Source: Symbiodinium kawagutii
Lineage: Eukaryota > Sar > Dinophyceae > Suessiales > Symbiodiniaceae
NCBI GenBank assembly: GCA_009767595.1
Contig: VSDK01007059.1
Location: 308,544 to 372,543 of the forward strand
Direction: 5' to 3'
Length of the DNA: 64,000 nt
Of this stretch, positions 33,955 through 47,600 are shown piece by piece. A model generated the notes under the pieces. That model saw nothing but the letters and a program-made list of their open reading frames with translations. It did no database searches and had not been told where the DNA came from. The stretch's first letter is position 1, and each line of letters opens with the position of its first letter. Made by a program: the position numbers and the translations under genes.

Positions 33955-34411
33955 ATGGCAAGATCTCAGAACAAAAAATCGCGTGTCATTGCTGATGTTC
34001 CGTGCTGCTATTCTTCCGTGCTTGGGTTTTCCTTGCTGTTCCTTGCTGCCGCTGCTGCTGCCGCTGCGGTTGCTGTTCTGCCTCCTCTTCAGTACCACTA
34101 AGGGCCCCGCCATGGCTGCGCTCCGCGTTCGCTGCCCTGGCAACGAGACCTTGACGCACTTGAAAATGGTGCTCTCTCTGAGGAGTCCAAGTCCTGTCAT
34201 GGGTTCGTCCCATGACTTTTTGCAGCACGAACACAGCACCTATCAGCACTTCATTTGAGAATGGTAAAAGTGCAACAGATCAAGATATTGTAAACAAACT
34301 TTGGACTCTTTTCAGGTCAATCAGCCAGCAGCTTTGGCTCGAGTTGCCCATTATTATCTTGCAAACATGCAGGGGCTGCAAAACACCTCATGCTACGAAC
34401 AGAGTGAATGA
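33955..34411 (+). CDS. Small membrane-protein start and a terminal exon
   Basis: The ATG at 33955 (context CACAATGG) opens 48 codons: a basic start MARSQNKKSRVIAD, then a hydrophobic helix VLGFSLLFLAAAAAAAAVAV, stopping at 34099-34101 unless donor CTTCA|GTACCA is used. It looks like a signal anchor. A second piece at 34316-34411, after acceptor CTCTTTTCAG, reads LARVAHYYLANMQGLQNTSC and ends at a TGA. The two do not join in phase directly, so an exon between them or separate genes are possible. An exon-like stretch upstream (about 33840-33940, VEEFLLRCGIEDFEIFEGLS) may belong to another gene. Confidence 0.35.
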
Positions 34412-36252
34412 AATGCATTTGAGTTATCCACGGTGTCACTTAGTCGCTACGGATATAGATGTGCAAAGCGATAAAGGGTTCAGATCAAGAGTGGCAATGG
34501 AGTTCACATGACAGGGCATTTTTTGTAATTATTTGTGATGCCGCGTAACAATGCCATGCTAACACAAAAACCGTACACATTTCCTAGAAATAAAGGAGCA
34601 TGTTGAGGGCACAGGACCTTTTGGGCGCTTAGTCGCTTTGCTTTTTCAAATCTCATGGCGATGTTCAGAAGCTCCATGTCGGCCGTCTCTGAGGACTGAG
34701 GATTTGAAAAGTCTTGCGTTAAAATTGTAGTCCTGGTGACTCTTGTGACCCTCCCAGGAGTCAGAGTACACACGACTGGGCGATGGCAGAAGAAAGACAT
34801 CAGTTGCCGAGACTCCTCGAATTATGACCGTATGATGTTGCATGTCCCGCGCAGTTGGTCGGAGTTGGTGTCCGTTGAGCCTATGGCATTTCTTCCATGT
34901 GTACAAATGACTTAAAGCATCTTAAAGTTAAATTATGTTAAATTGTATGTTTAATTTCTTCGCAGTTGAGCAAGTCCAATACAGCTAGAGGTCGTTGCAT
35001 TATGTATACCAGCGTGAGTCACACCAACCACCCGTATCTATCCCATTGTGCCTCCTTCCATACTGTTCTGGCATGCTGCTTCATGGATTCATGCATACAG
35101 GCTCATCCGTACCGCATCCTGATTTTAGGAAATGAAGTCCTATACAAAGCCCGCAGAAAAGATCAAAAACATACATCGATTTGTTTCAAAAGACGGTGAC
35201 GTACGGTGATGGAATGCCAAAGCAAAACACGTGTTGTTCTCTTGAAAGTTCCAACCTCAGAAGATCACTAGCAGCATATGTGGCCACAACTTGACCCATT
35301 GGTTTCCGAGGACCAGCTTCGCAAGTGGCTTGACGTGGGGTTTGTGCTTTGGGATCTTTGGGATCGGGAAAGAGATCGCAGGTTTCAAACGACCAGAGAG
35401 AAATAGTAGGACCGTAGGAAAGCCCTGTACCGACCTTTTCATGGAACAAAACCATGCCTGAGCTCCCAACCCGGCGTTCGCGATGGTTTTGTTTATTTCT
35501 GCGCTGGTCGCCACTGTCACAGAATGTCACGGAATGTCACGGACATCCATAGTGAAATTTGCTTTTTGTGGACATGGTCAAAGATGATCAACCAGTGGGG
35601 CGGGTCACTGCGCGGCTCCGCCCAGGTTAATGCCAATCATTGATGCTCGTCCATGTTGCTTCCCTTCTGCTCTTGAAGTTGAGATTCAGAAATCTTTCGT
35701 GACCTTCGACCACTTAGGAATGGCTTCCAGCATATCAATGGAGGGAAAGCTTTGTCAAGGACCGAGCTGGGATGTGGCTCAGAAATCATAATATTATGCT
35801 TTCTGTCTTGAATTGATGGCGCTGCACAAAAAATGCTTCCTGCTTAATTTGAATTAAATGATGTCATGTGGAGAAGGGCATGATCTGCCAGCGGCATTCT
35901 TTGCCCGGTGGAAATACATCCTTTTTGGTTCACAGAAACTCTTGAAGTCAAAAGATAAAGCTGTTGGAGTGTAGGACTTGGGATCGGCTTCAACGCTGGG
36001 AGCTGTTCTCTTTGCCCAATCTTTGGCACATGCAGCGTTGTGCAAGGCTAGCTGCTGACATGCCCTGCTCTGAATGCAGGAGAGAGTACAATCAGAAGTT
36101 GTTCGAAACAAGTACCTGTTTTATAAGACAGATATGATGTGATGTGATGTGATTTGATATGATATGACATGATATCATATGATATGTTTTACAGGCGTCT
36201 ATTAGACCTTTCTACATATATATATACATATGTACTCGAAAATCATTACCAG
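34412..36252. other. Mostly no gene seen
   Basis: About 1.8 kb with short frames on both strands but no splice-bounded exon that I trust. It contains a TGATG/TGATA microsatellite at about 36133-36187 close to its right end. Confidence 0.35.
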
Positions 36253-36398
36253 TCATCAAGCGTGGTCGGTATCCAGTGGGACCATGCAAGGACTATGAAG
36301 CAAGGAACCGAGCTTCTCAAATCACAACCATTTTCCAGGGTTTGCCAACAGGCCTTTCAGACCATTGGTCCAGCTTTCTGAGCATACTTGGCCAATGA
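36253..36398 (+). CDS. Terminal-exon candidate, unknown
   Basis: Acceptor CATTACCAG, then 47 codons reading RGRYPVGPCKDYEARNRASQ and LPTGLSDHWSSFLSILGQ to a TGA. Two other frames are also open over part of it. It lies just upstream of the first SulP exon I recognise, but has a stop, so it would end a different gene. Confidence 0.3.
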
Positions 36399-36642
36399 TT
36401 GATCAAGACATGCCCCGAAAGCCGGATGTGCTGTTGCCCAAAGAAGATTTACCAAAGCGTTTGTTTCTATTTGTCAAGATGACCTTATTATCAAGATGAA
36501 TGACTTGGGAAAAAGCACCAATTATGCGCCAGCATGCAGCATGGAATGGCATCAATGCGAGGCAGGGCCTTTCAGGCGGTTTGCACCATAGAAGTTGTCA
36601 CCATACTCGCACCAGGGGGCTGCTGCAGTGACAGCTTTGCAG

Positions 36643-39600
36643 GTGACTCTGATCACTGGGCCTTACAGCTGTTTGGCGCCGCCGTTGTTCTATGCCATTT
36701 TCGGTACTTGCGCCCAGGAGCACAGCTGAGCACAGCTTTACAGAAACCGAGTTCAACGTTGCATCAGCCATTGGAATTTTCAGGTAGAGCCAGGATCCCT
36801 TTGCCAAGTCATGCCAGGCCTCTGTCGGCACTGGCGGCTTGGTTTCGCTACTTACTGGTGAGCAGCTGGCCAGCTTCGGCAACGAGGAAGAACGTACCCA
36901 CGCAGGTCTCATGCTAACACAGTCCTTCAACTTTGCACGCGAGACTTGCAATAAGACATATACAAACGGCCGGATGAGAAAAAAATGAAACACTATTGAC
37001 TTCCACTATTGACTTCCGAGCCAACCAACTCGTGACTTGCGAGCTGGCCAGATGAGCACAGGTGCCATTTTCACGTTAGAAGTTGGACTGATTATTGGCG
37101 CCGCGCTCGGCAGATGTCGGCAGTTCTCTTGTTTGTGCTTGCAAACGGTCCCACAGCACATGGCAATAGATGACAATCACGGATAAACATAAACATTTAC
37201 ACTTCTTTGCACGCGTTGTGAAGTCCAAAAAAAATGGTGGTGAGGGCGATGCAGTAGACTATGCCTCACCTCCCCGTTTCGAAGAGATAATGTTGATGCG
37301 TGTTGATGCCCCATCACGCGAAAGGGGAAAGGGCTATGCAGACTTTGAGACGAGCAGTGATTGATAGGGCATGTCCATGGGCCGAGCTTGATCTCAGGTG
37401 CTATGGGGGTTTTCCGCTTGGCATTTTTGGTCCGCTTTTTGTCAAAGCCAGCACTTTGACCGCAGTGTTTTGACATGAGTTAGTTCAATGTGGATCAAGG
37501 TGCCTCAAATATAAAGAACTTGAAAATATGTATATATATATATTTATTTATTTATATATTTATCTATATACTTGATTATATCTGTACTATATACACTGTT
37601 CATGTGCAGTGACTGAATTATCAGGGACAGTTTTGCCCAGCTTCTGCTGATTTTGCTGCTTAGGCACTGAGTGGATTCATCACGGCCAGCGCCATTTTGA
37701 TCATGTTGTCGCAGGTGAAGCCTGCCATTGGCCTCCCGAGACTTGGGATTGCTGTAGTTCAGGGCTCCCCACAGGCTGTGTTTTGGGCTAACGAAGTCAA
37801 CCGAATTCAACCCAGCAATCAGGGATGTTTTGATGTACTTTCAGCCACTGGATCGACTTACAGTAGTTATCTTAGCTGGTTCTTGTTGAATCTGGTTGAA
37901 TCTTTTTGATGTATCTTGGTTAAGCTCAGGACTGCTCCTGAGGTTTCAAGGGGGTAAAATGCACCGGGCTATGCGGGGACGTGGGTTGACTAAAAGTAGG
38001 GATGCCAGAATTATCCAGATTTTACCGTTATCGTAGGCACCTTGGAGAATGGAATGAACTTCTATTTGAATGGTGATGGAGACAGGCAGAGGGAAGACAT
38101 GACTAGTGAATCTAGCGTCATTCTCAACCCTGCACAATCCTTGGCTGTCAACCTGTGCAAGTTTGCTGCCAGTGCTTTGTTCTTGCAATGTACTTAGGAA
38201 GGGAGATGTTGGCGGCATCATGACTATTTTGTTCCTTCACCCGGCAGAGCTGCACGACGTCAATCCTGCCACAGTGATATTTAGTCTGAGCTGCTTGGCT
38301 TGGCATTCTGCAGATGAAATTTGATGAATTCCGAAATGTTGCGATTGGCAAATCTAGGTTTGTGATCTTTTCGGCCCAACACACCAGGTCTGGAAGAATG
38401 TGGAAAAAAGGCCTCCTCAGACTCCTCAGAAATAAAACTCCTGGCACTGAGGTTGCTTTGTGTTTTTGAACCTCGCAAAGTCCCTGAAATCATCTCGCGC
38501 CTTTGCGATAAGCACGCGAGTCAAGCAAGTGCAAACACTTCTTACTGAGAGAGATGTTTCTTTAGCATGCTTTAGCTCAAGTGGAGATCTCCTGAGGTAG
38601 TCGAGTGGTTAAGCTGCTTTGCGAGTTTAAGGAGGTCCTATTGTTGGTTGTTGCTGCACTGATCTCATGGAGGTGCCCAGCCTTGCCTTCAAAGGGCAGA
38701 CCCCAATGGTTACCGTACGCACATAATTAGTGTACATAGCGAAGACCATCATTGATGTGTCCTACTTTGAGTTCCCTTTCAAAAATGGTATGTTTACTTC
38801 TCTTAAAAACTGAGATCCTCATGTTCTGCAAAATGTCGATGTTATTCTGCTGCGCCTTCGCAGGTGTTCAGGGCCTTTGGGCATTGCTGTGATCGGAGAT
38901 GTGCCTCGTGGATTTCCAAGTCTCGCTTGGCCACTGAGCTCCAGTTGCTTGATGGCAGTGACATGACGACCACACTTTCGTGTCTTTGGAACACATTGAA
39001 GTGACACTTACATCATACATCGCACATTTTGTTGGACATGTGTTTTTTGTGCTTAAACTTTTTTGGATTGTCGATTACTGCTAGAAAAAAAAATATATAT
39101 ATATTAATTAATATTAAAATATATAAACATATGCTGCTATGCCAATCCTCATCATGTCTCACCCTTCAGAGGTGCAGACTTCGAGCTGGCTCAGCAACTT
39201 TTCCCAGGAGTGGCAACTTGAGTGGCAACTTGTGGGGCCTGCGTTGTGACATGAAGCACTGCACTGCGAAGCTTGGAGTAGCGAGTTCTGAATTCCTGAG
39301 CTTCTGAGGAGCTTCTGAGTACTGACCAGTTTTTTTCTGTCACACGATTGGTCTCCAAGCTTCAAAAATGTTTCGCGCAGGCGCTGTGATGGTTGCTTTG
39401 GTGACTTTCTTGTCGTCCTTCGCAGCAGCGAGGAAGTTCGCGCTCAAGGCAGGCAAAACATGCAATAGGAGGGGTAGTAGCTTTGCACGCATCCTTCTAC
39501 CCCCCTCCTTTAAAAAAAGAAACATCACACTATATCTATATACCTTATACCCCCCTCCTAAAAAAACATCCTAAATCCTATTGCTGAAATTTGACTTCAT

Positions 39601-41634
39601 CCGATTTTTTGTTGGATGATGTGTGGTGCCGCAGGCTGGATACCAAGTGGTTGCCACCAATGAGCTCCTGGGCTTGGGAGCTGCTAACCTTGCGGGCGCA
39701 TTTTGTGGAGCTGTGCCCACGCAGATCGGGCTGAGCCGAATGGGTAACTTGGCAACAAGTCATCCCCAACTCATCCCCAACTCATCCCCCTAAGAGCTGC
39801 ATTTAATTCATGTTAAGAGCTCTAACTCACAGGAGGAAGAGATAGGAAGAGATTTCGCATTTTCATCAATTCCACCAACAAAGGTGCATGGTTAGCTAAA
39901 ATATCGATAGGCGGAATGCGGGGATATGAATGGTGTCATCTCAGTGAAAAACTGCGCTTTAGCCGCAGAATCTTCCAGACCGCTAATAGCTGTTGAGTTC
40001 ACTAGTAATTCTTTGTCATACTGTCATAGTTCGGGGGAGCGAGCCAACCTGATGGCGTTTGGCTTTCTTTTATTATCTCCATATTCAATATTTCCCTGAA
40101 GCAATTCAACAAACGATTCCACGCACGGCATTTGTGCAGCTCTGTCAGGCTTAAAGCAATGTGCCCATCCGTCATTGCCTTCGTGGGTCTGTTAGGGATG
40201 TGTTGATAGACGTAAGCAGTGTCCGTGTCAAGACGGGAGCGACCACTGGCAATGCTTGATAGATTGGCCATTTCCAATATTGTCAATTTTGGTTTTTACA
40301 GACGTTGATTTGCATACCCTTATGTAGTATTTCCACTAGAATGCAAGGAATTGTGTTCTGTACATGTTTGTTTACTCTTGATTTTGGATTTGCGAAATAA
40401 TGTATTCATTTTAGCTATTTTAGCGCTTCTGGAGGAATCTCAATGAAAGCAAGGATATTGGTAGTATAAGATGCACCCAAAATCCCGTCGTGGAGGAGGA
40501 AGAAGGGGCGCCTGCTGGTCCATTTGACAAGAACAGTCGAACATCTACGAGCTTGTTGAAGTAGAGGTTTGTTCCTGGGGGATGCCATGTGCATTTTCTG
40601 CCTGTTTGTCTAGCAAGTGCTGCGTTCGTTCATTTTTTTGGAGGTTGATAGCATCTCAAATGTTCACCTTTTGTTGACCCCTCTGACCTGTCAGAAGGAG
40701 TCGTCAACAAGGTGTGTCAGTCAGAGACTGCGTGGGTCGTGGTTGTGGTTGAGGAACGTTGAGGGTAATTTAGTAGCAGGATTTTGCAAACAACTAGATT
40801 CGTTGTAAAGGCTCTAAGCGCGGGAAAAATATCTCTGAGCATGGGTCACCTTAGCATAGCCAGCCGGGAATCCAACAGTGAGAGGACTTGCGCTGAGCTC
40901 AATGCTCCATGGGGTGGGAGACAAATCGAAGGAGAATGAGGAAGATAAATAGAGAGAGGAAAGAGAGAGAGAGAGAGAAAAAAAATGAACAGAACAGACA
41001 GAGAGAGCAGAGATTCTGATACAATGTTCAAAAATGATGAAACAAGGGTCCTGGGGATGCCAATTTTTTCCTTCAAATTATATACATGTATAAGCAATGG
41101 GGAAACTCTCGCAATTGTTTGAGTGACTTTAACAAACATGTATGCAAAACCTTTTTAAAGAGGTTGTTAAACAAAATCATTTTTTCAAGAAAATTGAATT
41201 TGGCTGAGTTTCTTTCTCGGGGTCACTCCGTTGATCTGAGACAATTGTTTCCTTCTCCTATTGCAGGCCAAAGTTGCGATTTCCAGTGTTTGGGAAGTGC
41301 CGTTTGGTTTCAAGCTTCATTGGCTGAAATCTCAAAGTCAGTTGATAGCAAGGGACGTTATCTAGGTTTCAACATGAATCACTCTGAATCACCTTTATCC
41401 AGAGTCATTTTAAAACAAAAATGTGCTGGCCCCCTACTTCACACTGAGGTTATAGGTCCAAGGATTTTCTCCTCGGCCAATTCAGTGATGAAAGCCTCGT
41501 AATTCCGAAATCAACCATGTTTGATTCTTTTGAAACGCACTTTTGAGAAGTAGTTTTCGCGCCAAACTGGAAACTATTATAAAAGGGTTTTCGCGCCAAA
41601 CTGGAAACTATTATAAAAGATGAAAGTGCTACTG

Positions 41635-41675
<41 letters not shown>

Positions 41676-44600
41676 GGACGGAAGCTGTCTCGGGTGCCCA
41701 TCCAATAGCTCACAAATTAGTGAAACGTTTCCCATTTCGTTGGTTCCTTTGCTACCGTATTCTGGCTGGATGTTGGATGTTCTTATACCACCAGTACTAC
41801 TTGCATGCAGAGCCGTCTCCATGCGTTGTCTTCAAAATATGTTTGAGTTTGTGACTTTGTTGTGATTCCGCGCCAAGGCATTGCTTCTTCCATGGGTGTG
41901 AAAAATCAGCTAGGAGTCTTGTACGCACCGTGGGCTCTACGCCATTCTTTGAACATGTTCGTTCCAAGGTGCAATGCCTTGCAGCCATTGAAACTCAACA
42001 TCGCACATTGCTGCTGAGCAATCTCTTGCGATTTAGAAGCTGCACCATGCCTCACCAGTCCTTCGGTTTTGGTATGTTTTGGTGATGCCAAGGTTCTAAT
42101 GTGTTCGTGGCCGCTGTGGTGGCGATCATCCTTCTAGCGTTGGCCCCATACATTTACTTTGTTCCGAGGCAGGACCTGTTTCAGTTCCTTTGCTCGAACT
42201 CGTTCTCCGGATTGGCGATGCCGTTACTTTTCTATACTTTTCCCAGTTTTCAGGTGCGCTCTGAATGTGATCATTATTGTTGGGGCTTCAAGCCTGACGG
42301 AAGCTTGGAATACATGGCAGAGTGGGGACCGATCCAAAGAGGTCAGCTTCATTTGGCGTTGCAGAGAGCTGCCCGTAGAGTCTCCAGATATCCCCAGATA
42401 TCTCCAGATATCAAAATATCCATATTTGTGTGCCAAAAAGTATAGGAACATATAGTAATATAGGATGTACGTAGTGTAGTTACATGAAAACATGTACAAA
42501 TGGGTTTGGAGATCAGTGACACTGACAATCATGTATACTTCCTCAAATTGTAAACTCCAGGTATTCAATCGTGCAGAACAAATGCCAAGAAATTCGATCA
42601 AGACCTGGCGCGCCCTGAGCCCTGAGGAGTTCAAGCAGGTTGTTTGGCTGTGGTCTTTGCGCTCCACCCGCACGCGGCAGCGGACCTATGTGACGGACTT
42701 CTTGGCCTCCTGGTGCAGTTAGGCATTCAAACATGCTGATGGTTGATGATTGACTCTACCAGTTGCTGTTAGCTTAGCAGGAGCCGTACCAATGTTGGAC
42801 TCTAGACTTCAGGCATCATGCCGCGCGTGTATGAGATGGAACATGCTTTGCTCTCAAATTGGATTCCCTCTTTGAGCTACTTGAGCCGGGAAATCACAAT
42901 TGAAATTGGATAATGGATTTGGGTTGTACTAGAATCAGAAGCGCAGTTACGACGGTAATCCGCGAAAGCACAAGTATCTCTAACAGTACGCACGGATGTT
43001 ATGCACAACCCCAGGTCGCCAAGCTGCTCAAGTGCTGGCACAGCTGAGGTTTGGTGGGTGGCCTTTCTCTTCACGCTTGTCCTTGGCGCTCTGAAAGGCT
43101 AGCATCTAGAAGCTGTTTAAAGTAAAAAACTGAGTGAAATTGTGAAGTTCTTGTTGTTGATTTGTCGTGCTAGTCGCTAAACTTTCAACCTGCAGCTAGG
43201 GTGATTGAGTCTGTAGTTCTTCAATGTTCAATGCCCAGCAAGGATCAGCAAAGGCTTGTCAGAGTAGAACTGACCTATCATTCAGTTCCTTTTCTATCTT
43301 CCGCATGATTGAAATCAATGTTAATTACGCTCACAGCTACTTGGCACACTTGTCATTGGGCGCATTCATCAAGCATTTGAAGTTGGTCTGTTCCATTGTC
43401 AATCTACCTTGCGATGAGACAATTCAAGCACGTTTGGAGGCATTTTGGGCGCAGTTATCGTGTCGTTGGTGCTCATCGTGTACCAAGTGGCCGACCCACC
43501 AATCACAACGCTGGGTTTTTTGGCTTGGGAAATGCTGACAGTTTGGCTGTTTGCCAAGTGAAGGTTTTTAGATTTAATCTCAGCCAGCACGTGGATCCGG
43601 ACCGGGACCCGCGCGGACCCACACCTTTGTCACACACTCCAACTCAGGTTACTGTCAGTGTAGAAATCGTTGGCTCAACATCAAGGAGCGACCTGACACG
43701 GAGCGACGTCCTGGAATCCTTGCGGCAAGGCCCGAGGGCCCTTTGTTCTATGCCAATATCGAGCGCCTCGAGGAGATGAATAGAGTTGAGCTGAGTTGAG
43801 GACATGAAATCATGGACTGAGAATGGACAGGATCTACATGGATGTATCGTAGTATGCACCCCTTCCATCCCCTTCCCTCAACCACAAAGGGTTTGGAATG
43901 AGGGGAACTGAAATGCAAGAAGGGTCTCAAATGTTTCCCCACCTGCCAGGTGAGGGTTGTTAGATTTTATATCAGTTGCCTCTCCTCCTCTCCTCTCCTC
44001 CTCTCCTCTCCTCCTCTCCTCCTCATCCTCCTCTCCTCGCCTCCTTCTCGCCGGACCTCAACCACGACCAGCCACGCCCAGTGTTCGCTGCCGGACCTCA
44101 ACCACGACCATCAACGCCCAGAGTTCGATGCCCGACANNNNNNNNNNNNNNNNNNNNNNNNNNNNNNNNNNNNNNNNNNNNNNNNNNNNNNNNNNNNNNN
44201 NNNNNNNNNNNNNNNNNNNNNNNNNNNNNNNNNNNNNNNNNNNNNNNNNNNNNNNNNNNNNNNNNNNNNNNNNNNNNNNNNNNNNNNNNNNNNNNNNNNN
44301 NNNNNNNNNNNNNNNNNNNNNNNNNNNNNNNNNNNNNNNNNNNNNNNNNNNNNNNNNNNNNNNNNNNNNNNNNNNNNNNNNNNNNNNNNNNNNNNNNNNN
44401 NNNNNNNNNNNNNNNNNNNNNNNNNNNNNNNNNNNNNNNNNNNNNNNNNNNNNNNNNNNNNNNNNNNNNNNNNNNNNNNNNNNNNNNNNNNNNNNNNNNN
44501 NNNNNNNNNNNNNNNNNNNNNNNNNNNNNNNNNNNNNNNNNNNNNNNNNNNNNNNNNNNNNNNNNNNNNNNNNNNNNNNNNNNNNNNNNNNNNNNNNNNN

Positions 44601-47600
44601 NNNNNNNNNNNNNNNNNNNNNNNNNNNNNNNNNNNNNNNNNNNNNNNNNNNNNNNNNNNNNNNNNNNNNNNNNNNNNNNNNNNNNNNNNNNNNNNNNNNN
44701 NNNNNNNNNNNNNNNNNNNNNNNNNNNNNNNNNNNNNNNNNNNNNNNNNNNNNNNNNNNNNNNNNNNNNNNNNNNNNNNNNNNNNNNNNNNNNNNNNNNN
44801 NNNNNNNNNNNNNNNNNNNNNNNNNNNNNNNNNNNNNNNNNNNNNNNNNNNNNNNNNNNNNNNNNNNNNNNNNNNNNNNNNNNNNNNNNNNNNNNTGCCA
44901 GATAGAATGCCAAAAGCTATGCCAGATAGAATGCCAAAAGCTATGCCAGATAGAATGCCAAAAACTCTGCCAGATAGAATGCCAAAGCTATGTCAGATTG
45001 CCAGATAGAATGTCAGAAGCTTTGCCAGATACAATGCCAAAAGCTATGCCAGACACCACGCCAAAAGCTATGCTAAATAGAATGCCAAAAGCGATGCCAG
45101 ATAGAATGCCAAAAGCTATATCAGACAGAATGTCAAAAGCTATGCCAGATAGACCTGTGTCAGATTTGCATGTGATGGTGGGGATCACAAGAAGTAAAGT
45201 AGTTTTCTTTTCAGTCCTTTGTACGCCGACCTTTTGGACAGTCATGATCTTCAGGGGGTCCCTGCTTGCAGATGAAAGACGGTACAAGGATCGTATTGTC
45301 ATCAAAAACATACATGTACGAAATAGTAAAAAGATGCTTTATGTGCTTGTGACCTTACAAGGGATTTTGTTGTAAATGCTTCATTTGCAGAAGGAAACGG
45401 GCGGAGCAAGTTCTGACATTGAGATTTGTTCTCTCTTCAGATGGCAGGAGTGGCTGGATGAAATGGAGATTGCTGCTGGAGCAGTTTCTTGAATTCAAAA
45501 TCAACCACTTTCGCAAGACAAAGAGCGTGACTTTGTGGTCCAGGCTCTTCAGGAAGAGCTTAGCATTCCCTCTCACGATTGCAATTGTTCAGGGGTGGGA
45601 GACATCCCAGCAGAAGGAATAGCAGTCGCAATAGTTGCAGTCCGAGTGTCGTCGTTGTCGTGGACGTAGTGGTAGTGGCAGTGGTGGGGGATTGTGCTGA
45701 TGGCGGCGGTAGTGACAGGAGCAGTAGCAGTAGCAGTAGCAGCAGGAGCAACAGCAGCAGCAACAGCAGCAGCAGGAGGAGTAGTAGTAGTGGTAGTAGT
45801 AGTGATTAGTAGTGGTAGTGGTAGTGGTAGGGGTAGGGTTAGGGTAGGGTTAGGGTAGGGGGGTAGGGGTAGCGGTAGCGGTAGCGGTAGCGGTAGTGGT
45901 AGTGGTAGTGGCTAGTGGAGGTGGTAGCAGTAGCAGCAGCAGCAGTAGTAGCACTACTGCAAGTAGTGCGTGTAGTGCAAGCAGTTGCTGTGGTAGCAGT
46001 AGGAGCGGTATTAGATCTAGTAACACTCAGGCTCTTAATCTATCGTTATCGCATCCCTTGAGAGGCAGAACGGCCGCTACCGCGATGGCCGTTTGTGCAA
46101 ACACCCACAGTATCCCGTAGCTATGTTTATGCAGTGATGTCCTGGAAAAGAACAAGTTATATCAAATCATTAGTTTTGTTGAGGACTCTTTACAACCTCG
46201 CAGGGCGCAGACCTGGAAAATCATGTCGACCACAAGATACTGTATCTTAAGTCTTCACGAGGGTTCTCAGACCGCCCCCAGGCTGAAGAACCAGTGAAGG
46301 CCATCATCCTTTCGTTTGCAGCGGTGTCCTTCTTAGACACATCCGCTTTGGAAGCTCTACAAATTATGACGCTTGGCAACGCCTGGCATTCATTCCATTC
46401 TCAAATACACATCCAACCCGAAGGTGCCTCTTAGTGCTTCAGCATGTTTCAGCACTCCAAGCACTATGGCATCAAACTCCAGCATGCCATAGTGTTTCAG
46501 CATGAAAATACGGAGAGAAGCACTATGGCATCAAACTCCAAGTTGAAGGAAGGTTCCGGTTTGACAGCGCTTATATCATGGATCCAGTATCATTTCTCAC
46601 ACGCACATAGAAACACCATTGCGCATCCTGCACACCATCTAAAACTGAATTGTAGAGACAGAGCAAGATACGGTACTCAACCCTCAGTAAAGTCAACAAT
46701 CCCATCATGACTCAAAGCTGGTGCTTGGACTGAATGTTTTTAAGTCTTTAACAACATAGTGGTAATACACGGCGAGGAATCGTTCTTGATCCTGGCACTG
46801 CACCGTAGAAACATGTGCGCAGGTTTTCGATAGATGCCTCCAGACTATATATATATATATATATGCAGTTTTTTGTGTGTATATACGCTTTGTACGATTG
46901 TTTCTTTATTGCGGCATGTATTGGGGTTCCACTTATATAGTTGCGTGGCTACATGCACTGAAGTATGGGATTGCAGAATGTCCCTAAAACATCGGCAGAT
47001 ACAAACATGATCATATTCCATTTGGGTAGGATTCTCCAAGACTCTAGGCAGGGTAGGGGTTATCAAATGTCAAATCCTGCAGTTTCCTTGGTAATCTTGC
47101 TGTGGCATTCTTCAAAATGTCACCCTGAGATTGAAGTATCCCAACACACGCCAAGACATCAAAGGGCAGTTTTTGCCAAATAACAGCAAATTCACACCCA
47201 GGCCTAGCTATCATGCTTGGCAACAGAATAAATGAGATCAATGTGTTTACACTTTTTTCCATGCATGAAACTGTGGTTCCCTCCAATTCTCCAGCCTGTT
47301 GTGCCGTAGCAACTGATTGGCATTTTATCCGGAACCTTTTTTAGGCCCCTCCAATTCTCCAGTTTGTTCAGTTTCTCGCCAACATCGACTGAAATCGTCG
47401 AGCTTGGAATTCGATGCTTTGTGTCGCCGAGCTTGTGCCACGTGTGGAAGCTGCAGCTCACGCTGCCAAGGACGGACGCTTATGCCAAGCGCAATATTGG
47501 CCTTTTGGTGGCTCACGCTTCTGGCCAGCCATGTCAGATTCTGAAGCATGCTTTAGGCTCGGGCACGGCAAGATGCGCAAACTTTCTGGGCGCAATGCAC

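Noticed and set aside
36718..36783. Exon reading EHSFTETEFNVASAIGIF with perfect AG/GT borders
   Set aside because: The SulP protein continues from 36717 to 36818 with matching motifs, so these bases are intron. A reminder that good-looking exons here can be false.
38590..38650. tRNA-like A box (GTAGTCGAGTGGTTAAGC)
   Set aside because: No B box of GGTTCRANTCC type and no acceptor-stem pairing follow.
41267..41336. Exon reading VAISSVWEVPFGFKLHWLKS with good splice signals
   Set aside because: Resembles a SulP segment, but exons 39743, 41878 and 42093 already join in phase with the conserved order, leaving no room for it.
43950..45375. Frames of 309-472 codons
   Set aside because: They consist mostly of unknown residues translated from the assembly gap.
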